Of a stretch of DNA of 64,000 nucleotides, positions 8,705-17,265 are shown piece after piece. Each line of letters starts with the position of its first letter. Positions within the stretch are counted from its first letter, which is position 1. A program made the position numbers and the translations under genes. The notes under the pieces were generated by a model that made no database searches, was not told where the DNA came from, and saw nothing but the letters and a program-made list of their open reading frames with translations. Source of the stretch: Actinophytocola sp044466355 (lineage in GTDB: Bacteria > Actinomycetota > Actinomycetes > Mycobacteriales > Pseudonocardiaceae); contig NZ_JBITMQ010000015.1 of the NCBI RefSeq assembly GCF_044466355.1, positions 186,001-250,000 of the forward strand. Reading direction: 5' to 3'.

Positions 8705-9628
8705 GTGGACACTGTGGTGAGCGTGTCGGATCTCCGTAAGTCCTACGGACAGACCGACGCTGTGCGTGGTGTCTCGTTCGAGGTTCGCCGGCGGGAGATC
8801 TTCGGTGTTCTGGGCTCCAACGGAGCCGGTAAGACCACCGTGGTGGAGATCCTCCAGGGGCTTCGTGACCGCACCGCCGGCCGGGTCGCCGTGCTGGGGC
8901 TCGATCCCGGCCGGGAGAAGAACCAGCTGCGCCGCAAGATCGGCTCCCAGCTGCAGTCCTCGGCGCTGCCGGAGCGGCTGCGGATCGCGGAGGCCATCAC
9001 ACTGTTCGCCCACGCCCGCAACGTGCCCGTGGACGTCGAGGCCACCATCGCCGCCTGGCACCTCGAGCCGCTGCGCAACCGCGCGTTCGGGTCCCTGTCC
9101 GGCGGCGAGCAGCAGCGGCTGTTCGTGGCGCTGGCGCTGCTCGGCGACCCCGAACTCGTGTTGCTCGACGAGTTGACCACCGGGCTCGACCCCACCGCCC
9201 GCCACGCCACCTGGGACCTCATCCGCCAGGTCCGCGACCGCGGCACCACCGTCGTGCTCGTCACCCACTTCATGGACGAAGCCGAAACACTCTGCGACCG
9301 CGTGGCGATCATGGACCGAGGCGAGGTGGTCGCCTGCGACACGCCGTCCGCCCTGACCGCCCACCACGGCGGACCGGTCACGATCACCTTCAGCACCCCG
9401 AACGACTACCGGCCGGACCACCTGCTCACGGTCCCCGGCGTGACCTCCGCCGACCACACCAACGGGAAGGTCACCGTCACCGGGGACAGCCAGGCGGCCG
9501 TCCGCGTCGCCGCCGCGCTGTCCGAGCACGGCCTCACCCCCGACGACTACCGCACCCACTACCCGTCGCTCGAGGACGTCTTCCTGTCCATGACCGGCCA
9601 CCGGCTGAGCGAGAAGGTCCCCTCATGA
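8705..9628 (+). CDS. ABC transporter ATPase (drug-export type)
   Basis: 307 residues with Walker A GSNGAGKTT, signature LSGGEQQR, Walker B LVLLDE and the switch His (VTHF). The long C-terminal extension after the ATPase core (residues about 225-307) is typical of DrrA-like exporters with an ABC-2 permease. I prefer GTG 8705, with GAGAAAGAG upstream; a GTG at 8660 in frame is possible. It overlaps the permease gene by 4 nt. Substrate unknown. Confidence 0.87.
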   Translation: MDTVVSVSDLRKSYGQTDAVRGVSFEVRRREIFGVLGSNGAGKTTVVEILQGLRDRTAGRVAVLGLDPGREKNQLRRKIGSQLQSSALPERLRIAEAITLFAHARNVPVDVEATIAAWHLEPLRNRAFGSLSGGEQQRLFVALALLGDPELVLLDELTTGLDPTARHATWDLIRQVRDRGTTVVLVTHFMDEAETLCDRVAIMDRGEVVACDTPSALTAHHGGPVTITFSTPNDYRPDHLLTVPGVTSADHTNGKVTVTGDSQAAVRVAAALSEHGLTPDDYRTHYPSLEDVFLSMTGHRLSEKVPS

Positions 9629-10356
9629 CCCGCTACCTGACCTGGACCGAGGTCAAGCTGCTCACCCGCGAGCCACTCGTGCTGGTGCTGACGCTGATGT
9701 TCCCGGTGCTGCTGATGGTCCTGCTGGCCGCCGCGTTCGCCGACCACGGCGGCCCCGTGTTCGCGAACCTCGACGGCACCCAGTTCTACGTCACCGCCTA
9801 CCTGGGCGCCGGGATCGCGATGATGGGGTTCATGGGCACGCCGACCCACATCGCCGGGTACCGCGAGGGCGGCGTGCTCCGCCGGTTCCGCGCGGCCGCG
9901 ATCCCGTCCCGCGCGGTGGTGCTTTCGCAGGCAGCCGTCCTCGCGCTCCTCGCCGTGGTCGGCGCCGTGGTGATGCTCGCCCTGGCCGTCCTGCTCTTCG
10001 ACCTCCCCGGCCCGGCGTCGCCGCTCGGGGTGGCAGCCGGGTTCGTGGTCGGCATCCTGGCCTTCGCGGGCATCGGCACGCTGCTCGGCGCGATCATGCC
10101 CGGCACGCGCTCCGCCCAGGGGCTCGGGCTGCTGCTGTTCTTCGGCACGTTCCTGCTCGTCGGCGGCGGCCCGCCGCCCGGCGTGTTCCCCGAGGCCATG
10201 AACGCCATCACCGCGTGGACGCCGACCGGGTTGCTGCTCGAAGCGATCCGCTCCCCCTGGGCGGGCACCGGCGTCGACGTCCCCGCCGTGGTCACCCTCG
10301 CCGCCATCGCCGCCGCCGGATTCGTACTGGCGACAAGGAAACTCGCCCGCAGCTGA
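9625..10356 (+). CDS. ABC-2 type permease
   Basis: 243 residues with six hydrophobic segments and the ABC-2 transporter layout: cytoplasmic N-terminus (TWTEVKLLTREPLV), a first loop with YVTAYLGAGIAM, and FRAAAIPSRAVV before helix 3. It is the membrane partner of the upstream ATPase (ATGA overlap). Together they form a two-gene exporter of the daunorubicin-resistance type. It ends 163 bases before the next gene. Confidence 0.87.
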   Translation: MTRYLTWTEVKLLTREPLVLVLTLMFPVLLMVLLAAAFADHGGPVFANLDGTQFYVTAYLGAGIAMMGFMGTPTHIAGYREGGVLRRFRAAAIPSRAVVLSQAAVLALLAVVGAVVMLALAVLLFDLPGPASPLGVAAGFVVGILAFAGIGTLLGAIMPGTRSAQGLGLLLFFGTFLLVGGGPPPGVFPEAMNAITAWTPTGLLLEAIRSPWAGTGVDVPAVVTLAAIAAAGFVLATRKLARS

Positions 10357-10519
10357 CCGAACTCCCGCGAGCGGTGCTCGTGCGACGAAAGTCGGCAGCC
10401 GAACGTCGCAGTGAATGCGCCTGATTCGTCTCTATCGCTTGACGTTCCGCTGTGTGAGTGTTCGCCCGGTGGGGTGGCTCTTCGCCATTTCCTTCTGGGA
10501 GAACAGGAGCGGTCTCGAC

Positions 10520-12154
10520 GTGAGATCCATGCGATCGACGAAACGCGGTGCGGTGCTGGGCATCGCACTGCTGACAGGTGTGCTGGGCTTCGTGCCCGCG
10601 ACGAGGGCGGCGGCGGCTCCCGTGGCGCGGGCCGGGGTCGCGCCCATCACGTGGGGCGAGTGCGCGCCGGCGGACCTGGCCAACGTCCCTGTGGACGAGC
10701 GCGACAAGTTCAGCTGCGGCAACTACGCGGTGCCGTTGAACCACGAGCGGCCCAGGCAGGGCACGATCAACATCGCGCTGATGAAGCGCGCGGCGAACGA
10801 CACGGCGAACCGGGTGGGGGCGGTGTTCCTCAACCCGGGCGGCCCGGGTGGCAGCGGCTACCGGTGGCCGACCACGAGCCGGCTCGACGGTCCGATCCAG
10901 GACCGCTTCGACCTGATCGGGTTCGACCCGCGCGGGGTCGGGCGGAGCACGCCACTGCGCTGCTTCGCGACCACCGAGGACGCGGACGCGGTGTTCGGCC
11001 GGATGCACCCGCTCCCGGTCACCTCGGCGCAGGAGACCACGACACTCCGGGCGAACAAGGACTACGGCAGGTTCTGCAAGCGGTTCGCGGGCCCGCTGAT
11101 CGACCACATGTCGACCGAGGACGTCGCGCAGGACCTCGACCTGCTGCGTGCGGCGGCGGGCGAGGACGAGCTGAACTACATCGGCTTCTCCTACGGCACC
11201 CTGCTCGGCGCGACCTACGTCAACATGTTCCCGAAGAAGTCGCGGGCGATCATCCTGGACGGCAACGTCGACCCGACGCTGCGGCTGCTCGACGGCGTCG
11301 AGTACGACCGCCAGCGCACCAGGGGGTTCGAGATCGCGCTGGACGCGTTCCTCACCGAGTGCGACAACGTCGGTGACGCGTGCGCGTTCTCCGGTGACGC
11401 GCGCGATCGCTGGGACCGCCTGGTGAACCACCTGCGGGCGCACGGCCCGGTCACGCTGCCCGACGGCACGGAGGTGGCCGAGGCGACGCTCGTCGGCACC
11501 ACCGGCGGCGCGCTCTACGACCCGGCCTCGTTCAGGGACCTGGCCGAGCTGATCCAGGCGACGTGGGACGCGAGCTTCCCGTCCGCACAGCGCGGGTCGG
11601 CGCCCGCCGACCTCGCGGCGGCGAAGCAGCTCATCGCGAACGCGGGCAAGGCCACGCGGGACGCGCCGCCGGACGCGCCGTACACGTCCGACGACTCCTA
11701 CGCCGCGGTGAACTGCTCGGACAAGCCGTTCGACAACACCCAGGCCGACATGCCCCGGATCGCCGACAGGTGGGAGCGGCAGATGCGCTCCTTCGGGCGC
11801 TACCTCGCCTGGGGCGACCCGGCGCTGTGCCCGACCTGGCCGGTGCCGAACCCGGACGCGTTCCGCGGCCCGTGGCACACCCGCACCCCGAACCCGGTGC
11901 TGGTGGTCGGCAACTACTACGACCCGGCCACGCAGTACGAGTTCGCCAAGCGGATGTCCAAGCAGCTGGGCAACGCCCGGCTGGTGAGCGTCGACTCGTT
12001 CGGCCACTGCATCCTGGGTGACAGCGCCTGCGTCGACAAGATCGCGGCCGACTACATGGTCGACCTGGAGGTCCCCGGCCCCGGCTCGGTCTGTTACCCG
12101 GACGTGCGCCCGTTCGACCCGGCCGCCGAGGCGAAGACCGCGCTCGGCAGCTGA
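10520..12154 (+). CDS. Secreted TAP-type alpha/beta hydrolase (tripeptidyl aminopeptidase-like)
   Basis: 544 residues. A basic start and a hydrophobic segment (GAVLGIALLTGVLGFVPATRAAAA) make a signal peptide. The alpha/beta-hydrolase core has the oxyanion region NPGGPGGSG, nucleophile elbow GFSYGT with Ser about 224, and a C-terminal TAP domain with NYYDPATQYEFAKRM and the catalytic His about 496 (SFGHCILG). Cys residues in the late part probably form disulfides. This fits the exported tripeptidyl aminopeptidases and related esterases of actinomycetes (usual length 480-540). GTG 10520 has AGGAG at 10505-10509. A hairpin downstream (12168-12197) probably ends the transcript. Confidence 0.88.
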   Translation: MRSMRSTKRGAVLGIALLTGVLGFVPATRAAAAPVARAGVAPITWGECAPADLANVPVDERDKFSCGNYAVPLNHERPRQGTINIALMKRAANDTANRVGAVFLNPGGPGGSGYRWPTTSRLDGPIQDRFDLIGFDPRGVGRSTPLRCFATTEDADAVFGRMHPLPVTSAQETTTLRANKDYGRFCKRFAGPLIDHMSTEDVAQDLDLLRAAAGEDELNYIGFSYGTLLGATYVNMFPKKSRAIILDGNVDPTLRLLDGVEYDRQRTRGFEIALDAFLTECDNVGDACAFSGDARDRWDRLVNHLRAHGPVTLPDGTEVAEATLVGTTGGALYDPASFRDLAELIQATWDASFPSAQRGSAPADLAAAKQLIANAGKATRDAPPDAPYTSDDSYAAVNCSDKPFDNTQADMPRIADRWERQMRSFGRYLAWGDPALCPTWPVPNPDAFRGPWHTRTPNPVLVVGNYYDPATQYEFAKRMSKQLGNARLVSVDSFGHCILGDSACVDKIAADYMVDLEVPGPGSVCYPDVRPFDPAAEAKTALGS

Positions 12155-12167
12155 TCTCCACCGGAAC

Positions 12168-12197
12168 CGGCCGGCGGGAAGCGACTCCCGCCGGCCG
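12168..12197. terminator. Hairpin between convergent genes
   Basis: Twelve perfect base pairs (CGGCCGGCGGGA with TCCCGCCGGCCG) and a six-base loop lie between the TAP-type hydrolase and the convergent GAF-ANTAR gene, followed by TTCTCGT. It is likely a shared bidirectional terminator. Confidence 0.7.
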
Positions 12198-12205
12198 TTC
12201 TCGTG

Positions 12206-12937
12206 TCAGCCGCCAACGCCCGCGAGGTCGGTGATGAAGCGGCGGGCGAGTTCGCGCACCTTGACGTTCTCCCGCTGGGACTGGTCGACGAGCACCGCGA
12301 ACGCCTCGTCCGCCGAGATGCCGCGCACGGCCATGATGACGCCCTTCGCCTGGTCGATGACCGCCCGCGACACCAGGGCATGGCGCAGCTGCTCGACGTG
12401 GTCACGAGCGCGCAGATACCGTTCGGCGGAACGCAGCGCGGCCCCGGCGGCCGTGGTGTACAGCTCGAGGAGTGCCGCGTCGAGCCTGCCGAACCCGTGC
12501 GCGGCGAACCCGTAGAGGTTGAGCGATCCCCGGTACTCCCGCTCGGCGATCAACGGCGCCGACAGGTAGCTCGCCACCGCCGCCTCGGCCGCCGCGTCCG
12601 CGAAGTCGGGCCAGCGGGCACCCACGTCCGCCACCCGCACGTGGACGACGTGGCCGGTGGCGGCGGCCTCCAGGCACGGCCCCTCGCCCGCGGCGTACTG
12701 GACCCGGTCCATCTCGGCGGCGACCTCGTCGGTCGTCGCCACGGTCTCCGCGACACCGTTCCGCAGGATCGAGACACTGGCGACGTCGGCCTCCGGGACG
12801 GCGTCGACGGCCTGGCGGCAGATCCGCCGCAACACCGTGGGCAGGTCGTCCTCGGCCAGGACCCGGGCGAGCTCCTCCAGGGCCTTGGTGACCTCGTCCA
12901 CCTTCCGGACGAGATCGTCACCGACCAGCTCCGCCAT
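12206..12937 (-). CDS. GAF-ANTAR regulatory protein
   Basis: 243 residues. A GAF domain covers about residues 20-165 (ICRQAVDAVPEADVASVSIL, AAGEGPCLEAAATG) and a C-terminal ANTAR RNA-binding domain about 180-240 (ALVSRAVIDQAKGVIMAVRGI, DEAFAVLVDQSQRENVKVREL). ANTAR proteins bind paired hairpins in mRNA leaders and act as antiterminators; the GAF part probably senses a ligand or partner. The ATG at 12937 has a perfect GGGAGG. No linked kinase is adjacent. Confidence 0.9.
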   Translation of the reverse strand: MAELVGDDLVRKVDEVTKALEELARVLAEDDLPTVLRRICRQAVDAVPEADVASVSILRNGVAETVATTDEVAAEMDRVQYAAGEGPCLEAAATGHVVHVRVADVGARWPDFADAAAEAAVASYLSAPLIAEREYRGSLNLYGFAAHGFGRLDAALLELYTTAAGAALRSAERYLRARDHVEQLRHALVSRAVIDQAKGVIMAVRGISADEAFAVLVDQSQRENVKVRELARRFITDLAGVGG

Positions 12938-13113
12938 GACCTCCCTTTCGTCTGGCCGACCCACGCGGTGAACGACCCGCACGAGCGCCGCCAATTGACG
13001 TTACGCCACCGGACCGGACCCGATCGGGTGAAAGAAACGTGCACGTGTCCGCGACGAGGAAACGCCCACCCAACAGGGTGATCACGGAACGTGTGCGGGA
13101 ACGAGGTACGTGT

Positions 13114-14043
13114 TCAGGGCACCGCGCCCAGCTCGACCTGGCGCAGGCGCGTCACCACCGCCCGGAGCAGCGCGGGCACCCCGGCACCGGTGCGGGCCGA
13201 CACGGCGACCGGGTCCGGGAAGGTGCGTCGCAGTGCGGTCAGCCCGGCGGGCCGCGCGATGTCGACCTTGTTGAGCACCAGCAGCTCGGGCAGGTGACCG
13301 GCACCGATCTCTCGCCGGACGTCGTGCACGGCGCTGATCTGGTCGAGCGCGTCGGGTGCCGCGGCGTCGACCACGTGCAGCGTCAGGTCGGCGTGCCGGA
13401 GGGCGTCGAGGGTGGACCGGAACGCCGGGACGCGCCGGTACGGGAGGTGGCGGACGATGCCGACGGTGTCGGCCAGGGCGAACGCGTGCCCGTTCGCGCG
13501 GACCGGCCGGACGACCGGGTCGAGGGTGGCGAACAGGACGTCCGTGCTCGGCACCGCGGCGCCGGACAGACGGTTGAGCAGCGCCGACTTCCCGGCGTTG
13601 GTGTAGCCGGCGAGCACTACCGCGGGCATCCGGTCCACGCCGCACAGCGGGGCGACACCGCTGCCGTGGCCGTGCCGGTCGAAGATGTCCAGGATGAGCG
13701 TGGCGCGGTCCACTACCGGCACGCCGGTCCGCTCCTCCAGCGCACGTGTCTGCCGCGCGCTCAGGCCGTCCTCGGCGATCACCACGTCGGCCCGCACGAC
13801 CGCGGCGGTCACCGCCAGTTCGGCGACCTTCCCGGCGCTGAGGTAGGTGTCGGGGTCCGGGCGCGCCCTCGTCTGGACGACGACACCGGCGACGGCGAGC
13901 GCGCAGGCGTCGGCGAGGCGGCGCAGCTCGGCGAGCGACGGCGAGGTGGCCGCACCGTCCCTGTCCTGGACGGCGACCAGCACCGCCCGCCGGGCAGGGC
14001 GCTGCTCCACCACACCGATGCCAGATCGCCGCGCGACTGCCAT
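13114..14043 (-). CDS. Short HflX-like GTPase lacking the helical linker
   Basis: 309 residues. The N-terminal HflX nucleotide-binding domain is present (residues about 15-125: LAELRRLADACALAVAGVVV, YLSAGKVAEL, VPVVDRATLILDIFDRH) and so is the Era-type G domain (P-loop GYTNAGKS, DTVG, NKVD). What is missing is the glycine-rich and coiled-coil linker of about 80-100 residues (GGxGxGTRGPGE region) that HflX uses to reach the ribosomal peptidyl transferase centre; only about 15 residues join the two parts. A ribosome-linked stress GTPase paralogue is likely, but rescue activity is doubtful. The ATG at 14043 has GAGAGGAG upstream. Antibiotic-resistance HflX paralogues are an alternative comparison. 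Confidence 0.8.
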   Translation of the reverse strand: MAVARRSGIGVVEQRPARRAVLVAVQDRDGAATSPSLAELRRLADACALAVAGVVVQTRARPDPDTYLSAGKVAELAVTAAVVRADVVIAEDGLSARQTRALEERTGVPVVDRATLILDIFDRHGHGSGVAPLCGVDRMPAVVLAGYTNAGKSALLNRLSGAAVPSTDVLFATLDPVVRPVRANGHAFALADTVGIVRHLPYRRVPAFRSTLDALRHADLTLHVVDAAAPDALDQISAVHDVRREIGAGHLPELLVLNKVDIARPAGLTALRRTFPDPVAVSARTGAGVPALLRAVVTRLRQVELGAVP

Positions 14044-14129
14044 GGCCCGCTCCTCTCCCGTCCGGACACCGGCTACCCGCGCGATCACTCCCCATGCCCC
14101 GCCACCGACTCCGGGACCTCGGTGCCGGC

Positions 14130-15137
14130 TCAGGCGGCCAGGCGGAAACAGGCACGCACGGTGGTCCGGTCGCGGGCGGTGTGCACGCGGACGAGGTCGG
14201 ACATCAGGTTGACAGTCAACAACCCACGCCCGCGCAACGCGTTCGCGGGCACGGGCCGCCGCCCCACCAGCGGATCGGACATCCGCCCCATGTTGGCGGT
14301 CTGGAACACCAGGTCGGTGCCGGTGTGCCACACGCGCAACCGCGCGTCACCGGTGCCGTGCTCGAGGCTGTTCGTGGCCAGCTCGGTGACCACCAGCGCG
14401 ACGTCGGCCCACCGGTCGTCGTCCACCCCGTGCGTGGCGGCCGCGCTGGTCGCCCACCGGCGGATCTCGCCCAGCCCGGACGCGGTGATCAGGAACTCCG
14501 CCGCGTCGTCGGGTGCGGCCAGCGGCTGGTTGTAGGCGCTGACGATCCGGTCGGGGTCGTAGTCCTGGCTGGTCCGCGACCGACCGTCGTCGACCAGGAT
14601 CGGATGCGTGGCAGCGGCGTCGGCCAACGCGACGGCGCCGAGCCGCCGGGCGTCGTACGGGCACACGATCGTGGCCCGCCTGCCCTCGAACGCCGCGTTG
14701 ATCAACGCCTCGTGCTGGACACAGGCGGGGTACTCGGCGTCGGTCCGCCCCGCCCAGACCGGCTCACCGATGACCCGCACGCGCCGGTCGGCGTGCTCGT
14801 CGGCGAACGCGCGCAACACCGCGGGGATGATCCGGCCGGGGTTGCGCCCGGCCTCGGTCATGTCCAGCCACCGCACGTCCTCGACCCGACCACCACGACC
14901 GGCCACCTCTTCCCGTACGGCGACGAGGTTCGCCCCGGGAACGGCCACGGCGACCGGCTCCCCCACCGCCTGGCCCGCCAGAACGAACGGCACCATGGTG
15001 GCCAGGTACTCCTCCGTCGACCGGTAGAAGACCGCGGGATGCGTGAACGACTCGCCGTCCGCGGGACCGTGCCATGCCACCCCGGTGTGTCGTACCTGCC
15101 CGGGGGGCTCCACCTCGCGATCCATGGCCGGTGACAT
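14130..15137 (-). CDS. MEDS-domain / HATPase anti-sigma-type regulator
   Basis: 335 residues. The first 190 match the MEDS (DcmR-like sensory) domain: HPAVFYRSTEEYLATMVPFV, WLDMTEAGRNP and CPYDARRL. Residues about 235-330 form a histidine-kinase-like ATPase of the anti-sigma factor type (VVTELATNSLEHG as N box, GRGLLTVNLMSD). Such proteins are common in actinomycetes and bind anti-anti-sigma proteins or sigma factors of the SigB/F group. The start is one of two close ATGs (15137 or 15125), neither with a strong ribosome site. Confidence 0.85.
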   Translation of the reverse strand: MSPAMDREVEPPGQVRHTGVAWHGPADGESFTHPAVFYRSTEEYLATMVPFVLAGQAVGEPVAVAVPGANLVAVREEVAGRGGRVEDVRWLDMTEAGRNPGRIIPAVLRAFADEHADRRVRVIGEPVWAGRTDAEYPACVQHEALINAAFEGRRATIVCPYDARRLGAVALADAAATHPILVDDGRSRTSQDYDPDRIVSAYNQPLAAPDDAAEFLITASGLGEIRRWATSAAATHGVDDDRWADVALVVTELATNSLEHGTGDARLRVWHTGTDLVFQTANMGRMSDPLVGRRPVPANALRGRGLLTVNLMSDLVRVHTARDRTTVRACFRLAA

Positions 15138-15338
15138 GCCCAGGGGCCGAACCGCCCAAACATGGCGTCACCCGAGCGCGCACGGGATCACGACACCGCC
15201 GCCCACCAGCATCCGGCGGACGGTCCGAGTGGACGATCTTGCCCGGCGACCTGTCGCGCTTCTCGATTTTCGTTCGTCGCCGCCGTTGGGTAGCGTCGCG
15301 GCGGCACGGGCAACACTCTGTTCCGGAAGTGACGAGGA

Positions 15339-16529
15339 TTGCGACGACCACAGGGACGGACACGCGCACTGCTCCTGGCCTGCGCGATCGGCGCCGCCGC
15401 CGGCTGGCTCGGGGTGCGGCCCGCGGAGCCCGCTCCCCCGTCCGCGCCGCTGTTCGCCGTGGACCCGGCGCCGTCAGCACCGTCGTCGACCGCGTCGCCG
15501 GAGCCGACCACCACGACACGGAAGCCCCCGCCCGCGAACGCGTGCGGCACCCTGGCCGCGAAGCTGCCCCTGCGTGACCGGCTCGGCCAGCTGGTGATGG
15601 CGGGCCTCGACCCCGCCGACGAGGCGGCCGCCACCCGCGTCGTGACGGTCGACAAGGTCGGTGCGGTCTTCGTCGGCGGCACCGCGACCCACCTGCTCAC
15701 GGGCGGACGGCTCGCGGCACTGCGCGCCAAGGCCACCGTTCCGCTGCTGACCGCCGTGGACGAGGAGGGCGGCCGGGTCCAGCGCATCGACGCGCTCGAC
15801 GGGCCCACGCCCAGCGCCCGGCAGCTCGCCGCCACCATGAGCCCGGAGCAGGTCACCGCGGTCGCGCACCGCCGGGGCGAACAGCTGCGCTCGCGCGGCG
15901 TGGTGATGGACCTCGCGCCGGTGGTCGACGTCAGCGACGCGGCGGCGAACACGGTCATCGGCGACCGGTCGTTCAGCGCGGACCCGGCGACGGTCGGCAC
16001 GTACGCGGGCGCTTACTCCGACGGGCTGCGCCGTGCGGGTGTCATCCCGGTGCTCAAGCACTTCCCCGGGCACGGCAGGGGCAGCGGCGACTCGCACCTC
16101 GGGCTGGTGCGCACCCCGCCGCTCGCCGCGCTCCGTGCGGACGACCTGCGGCCCTACGCCACGCTCATCCCGCGCGGCGAGCCGGTGGTCATGCTCGGGC
16201 ACCTCGACGTGCCGGGGCTCACCGGCGGCGTGCCCGCGTCGCTGAGCCCCGCCGCGTACCGGCTGCTGCGGGAGAACTACCGGTTCGCGGGCGTGGCCAT
16301 GACCGACGACCTCGGCGCCATGCGGGCCGTCACCGACTCCTACTCGCTGCCCGACGCCGTGACCACGGCGATCACGGCCGGCGCCGACATCGCGTTGTGG
16401 TCGGCGCCCGCGCCCACCGGGCCGGTGCTGGACCGGCTCGAACGCGCCGTCCGCACCGGTGAGCTGCCGCAGAGCCGGGTGCGGGACGCGGTCACGCACG
16501 TGCTCCGGCTGAAGACGGGGTGCGTCTAG
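15339..16529 (+). CDS. Exported GH3 beta-N-acetylhexosaminidase-like protein (NagZ type)
   Basis: 396 residues. An N-terminal signal/anchor (RALLLACAIGAAAGWLGV) and a Pro/Thr/Ser-rich linker to residue about 65 precede a GH3 N-terminal barrel: LRDRLGQLVMAGL, TAVDEEGGRVQRI, VMDLAPVVDV, VIGDRSFS, the diagnostic KHFPGHGRGSGDSHL with its His-Asp pair, and MTDDLGAM with the nucleophile Asp. Actinobacterial relatives act on cell-wall N-acetylglucosaminides outside the membrane. The start is a TTG at 15339, the first possible in this frame (a stop precedes it at 15330), with GGAAG 10 bases upstream. Confidence 0.88.
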   Translation: MRRPQGRTRALLLACAIGAAAGWLGVRPAEPAPPSAPLFAVDPAPSAPSSTASPEPTTTTRKPPPANACGTLAAKLPLRDRLGQLVMAGLDPADEAAATRVVTVDKVGAVFVGGTATHLLTGGRLAALRAKATVPLLTAVDEEGGRVQRIDALDGPTPSARQLAATMSPEQVTAVAHRRGEQLRSRGVVMDLAPVVDVSDAAANTVIGDRSFSADPATVGTYAGAYSDGLRRAGVIPVLKHFPGHGRGSGDSHLGLVRTPPLAALRADDLRPYATLIPRGEPVVMLGHLDVPGLTGGVPASLSPAAYRLLRENYRFAGVAMTDDLGAMRAVTDSYSLPDAVTTAITAGADIALWSAPAPTGPVLDRLERAVRTGELPQSRVRDAVTHVLRLKTGCV

Positions 16530-16541
16530 CGCGGAGCCGCG

Positions 16542-17216
16542 TCAGCGGTCGAGGTCGGCCAGCAGCTCGTCGAGGAACTCGGCCGCTTCCTCGGCGGCAC
16601 GGGCCGCGTCGCGGTCGGCGATGGCGTCGATGATGCCGCGGTGCTGGATGTGCTCGGCCGGGCCCAGCTCCTGGTGCGTGGTGGCGGCGACCGACGCGGT
16701 GATGGTCTCGGTCAGGCCGCGGTACAGCTCCGTCAGCAGGCCGTTGTGCGCGCACGCGACGACGGCCAGGTGGAACTCCGCGTCGGCGCGGACGAAGTCG
16801 GCGAAGCGGGCGTCGCGCTGTGCCGCGTCGCGCTGGTCGTGCAGGTCACGCAGCCGGGCCAGCTCCTCGTCGGTGCGGCCGGTCGCCGCGATCCGGGCGG
16901 CCTCCACCTCCAGCATCCGCCGGACCTGCAGCACCTCCCGCAGCTCCGCACCGCACAGCCTGCGGATGGCGCCGGACACCTCGCTGGTCGCGCGCACGTA
17001 GGTGCCGTCGCCCTGGCGCACCTCCAGCAGGCCGCTGTGCGACAGCGCCCGCACCGCCTCACGGACCGTGTTGCGCCCGACGCCGAGTGTCGACGCCAGC
17101 TTCGGCTCCGTCGGGATGCGGCTGCCGACGGGCCACTCGCCCTGCCGGACGGCCTCCCGCAGCTGGTCGATCACCTGGTCGACCAGACCGGCGCGGCGCG
17201 TTGTGGCCAACGGCAC
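16542..17216 (-). CDS. GntR family regulator, FadR subfamily
   Basis: 224 residues: an N-terminal winged helix (RQGEWPVGSRIPTEPKLASTLGVGRNTVREAVRAL) and a C-terminal all-helical FCD domain (residues about 85-215) that in this family binds small carboxylates, often with a metal. GTG start at 17216 with AAAGGATG upstream. It is divergent from an MFS transporter with only 49 bases between the starts, so it very probably controls that gene and itself. Confidence 0.9.
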   Translation of the reverse strand: MPLATTRRAGLVDQVIDQLREAVRQGEWPVGSRIPTEPKLASTLGVGRNTVREAVRALSHSGLLEVRQGDGTYVRATSEVSGAIRRLCGAELREVLQVRRMLEVEAARIAATGRTDEELARLRDLHDQRDAAQRDARFADFVRADAEFHLAVVACAHNGLLTELYRGLTETITASVAATTHQELGPAEHIQHRGIIDAIADRDAARAAEEAAEFLDELLADLDR

Positions 17217-17244
17217 GGTTACATCCTTTCACCCAATCATCCTA

Positions 17245-17258
17245 TGTTTGCCTACAAT
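17245..17258 (+). promoter_or_regulatory. -10 box and dyad for a leaderless MFS gene
   Basis: TACAAT at 17253-17258 stands 7 bases before the GTG at 17266, the distance expected for a transcript that begins at the start codon. An imperfect dyad TGT-N6-ACA (17245-17256) overlaps it and could be a GntR site. No ribosome site precedes the GTG, which agrees with leaderless translation. Confidence 0.55.
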
Positions 17259-17265
17259 ACTCGAT

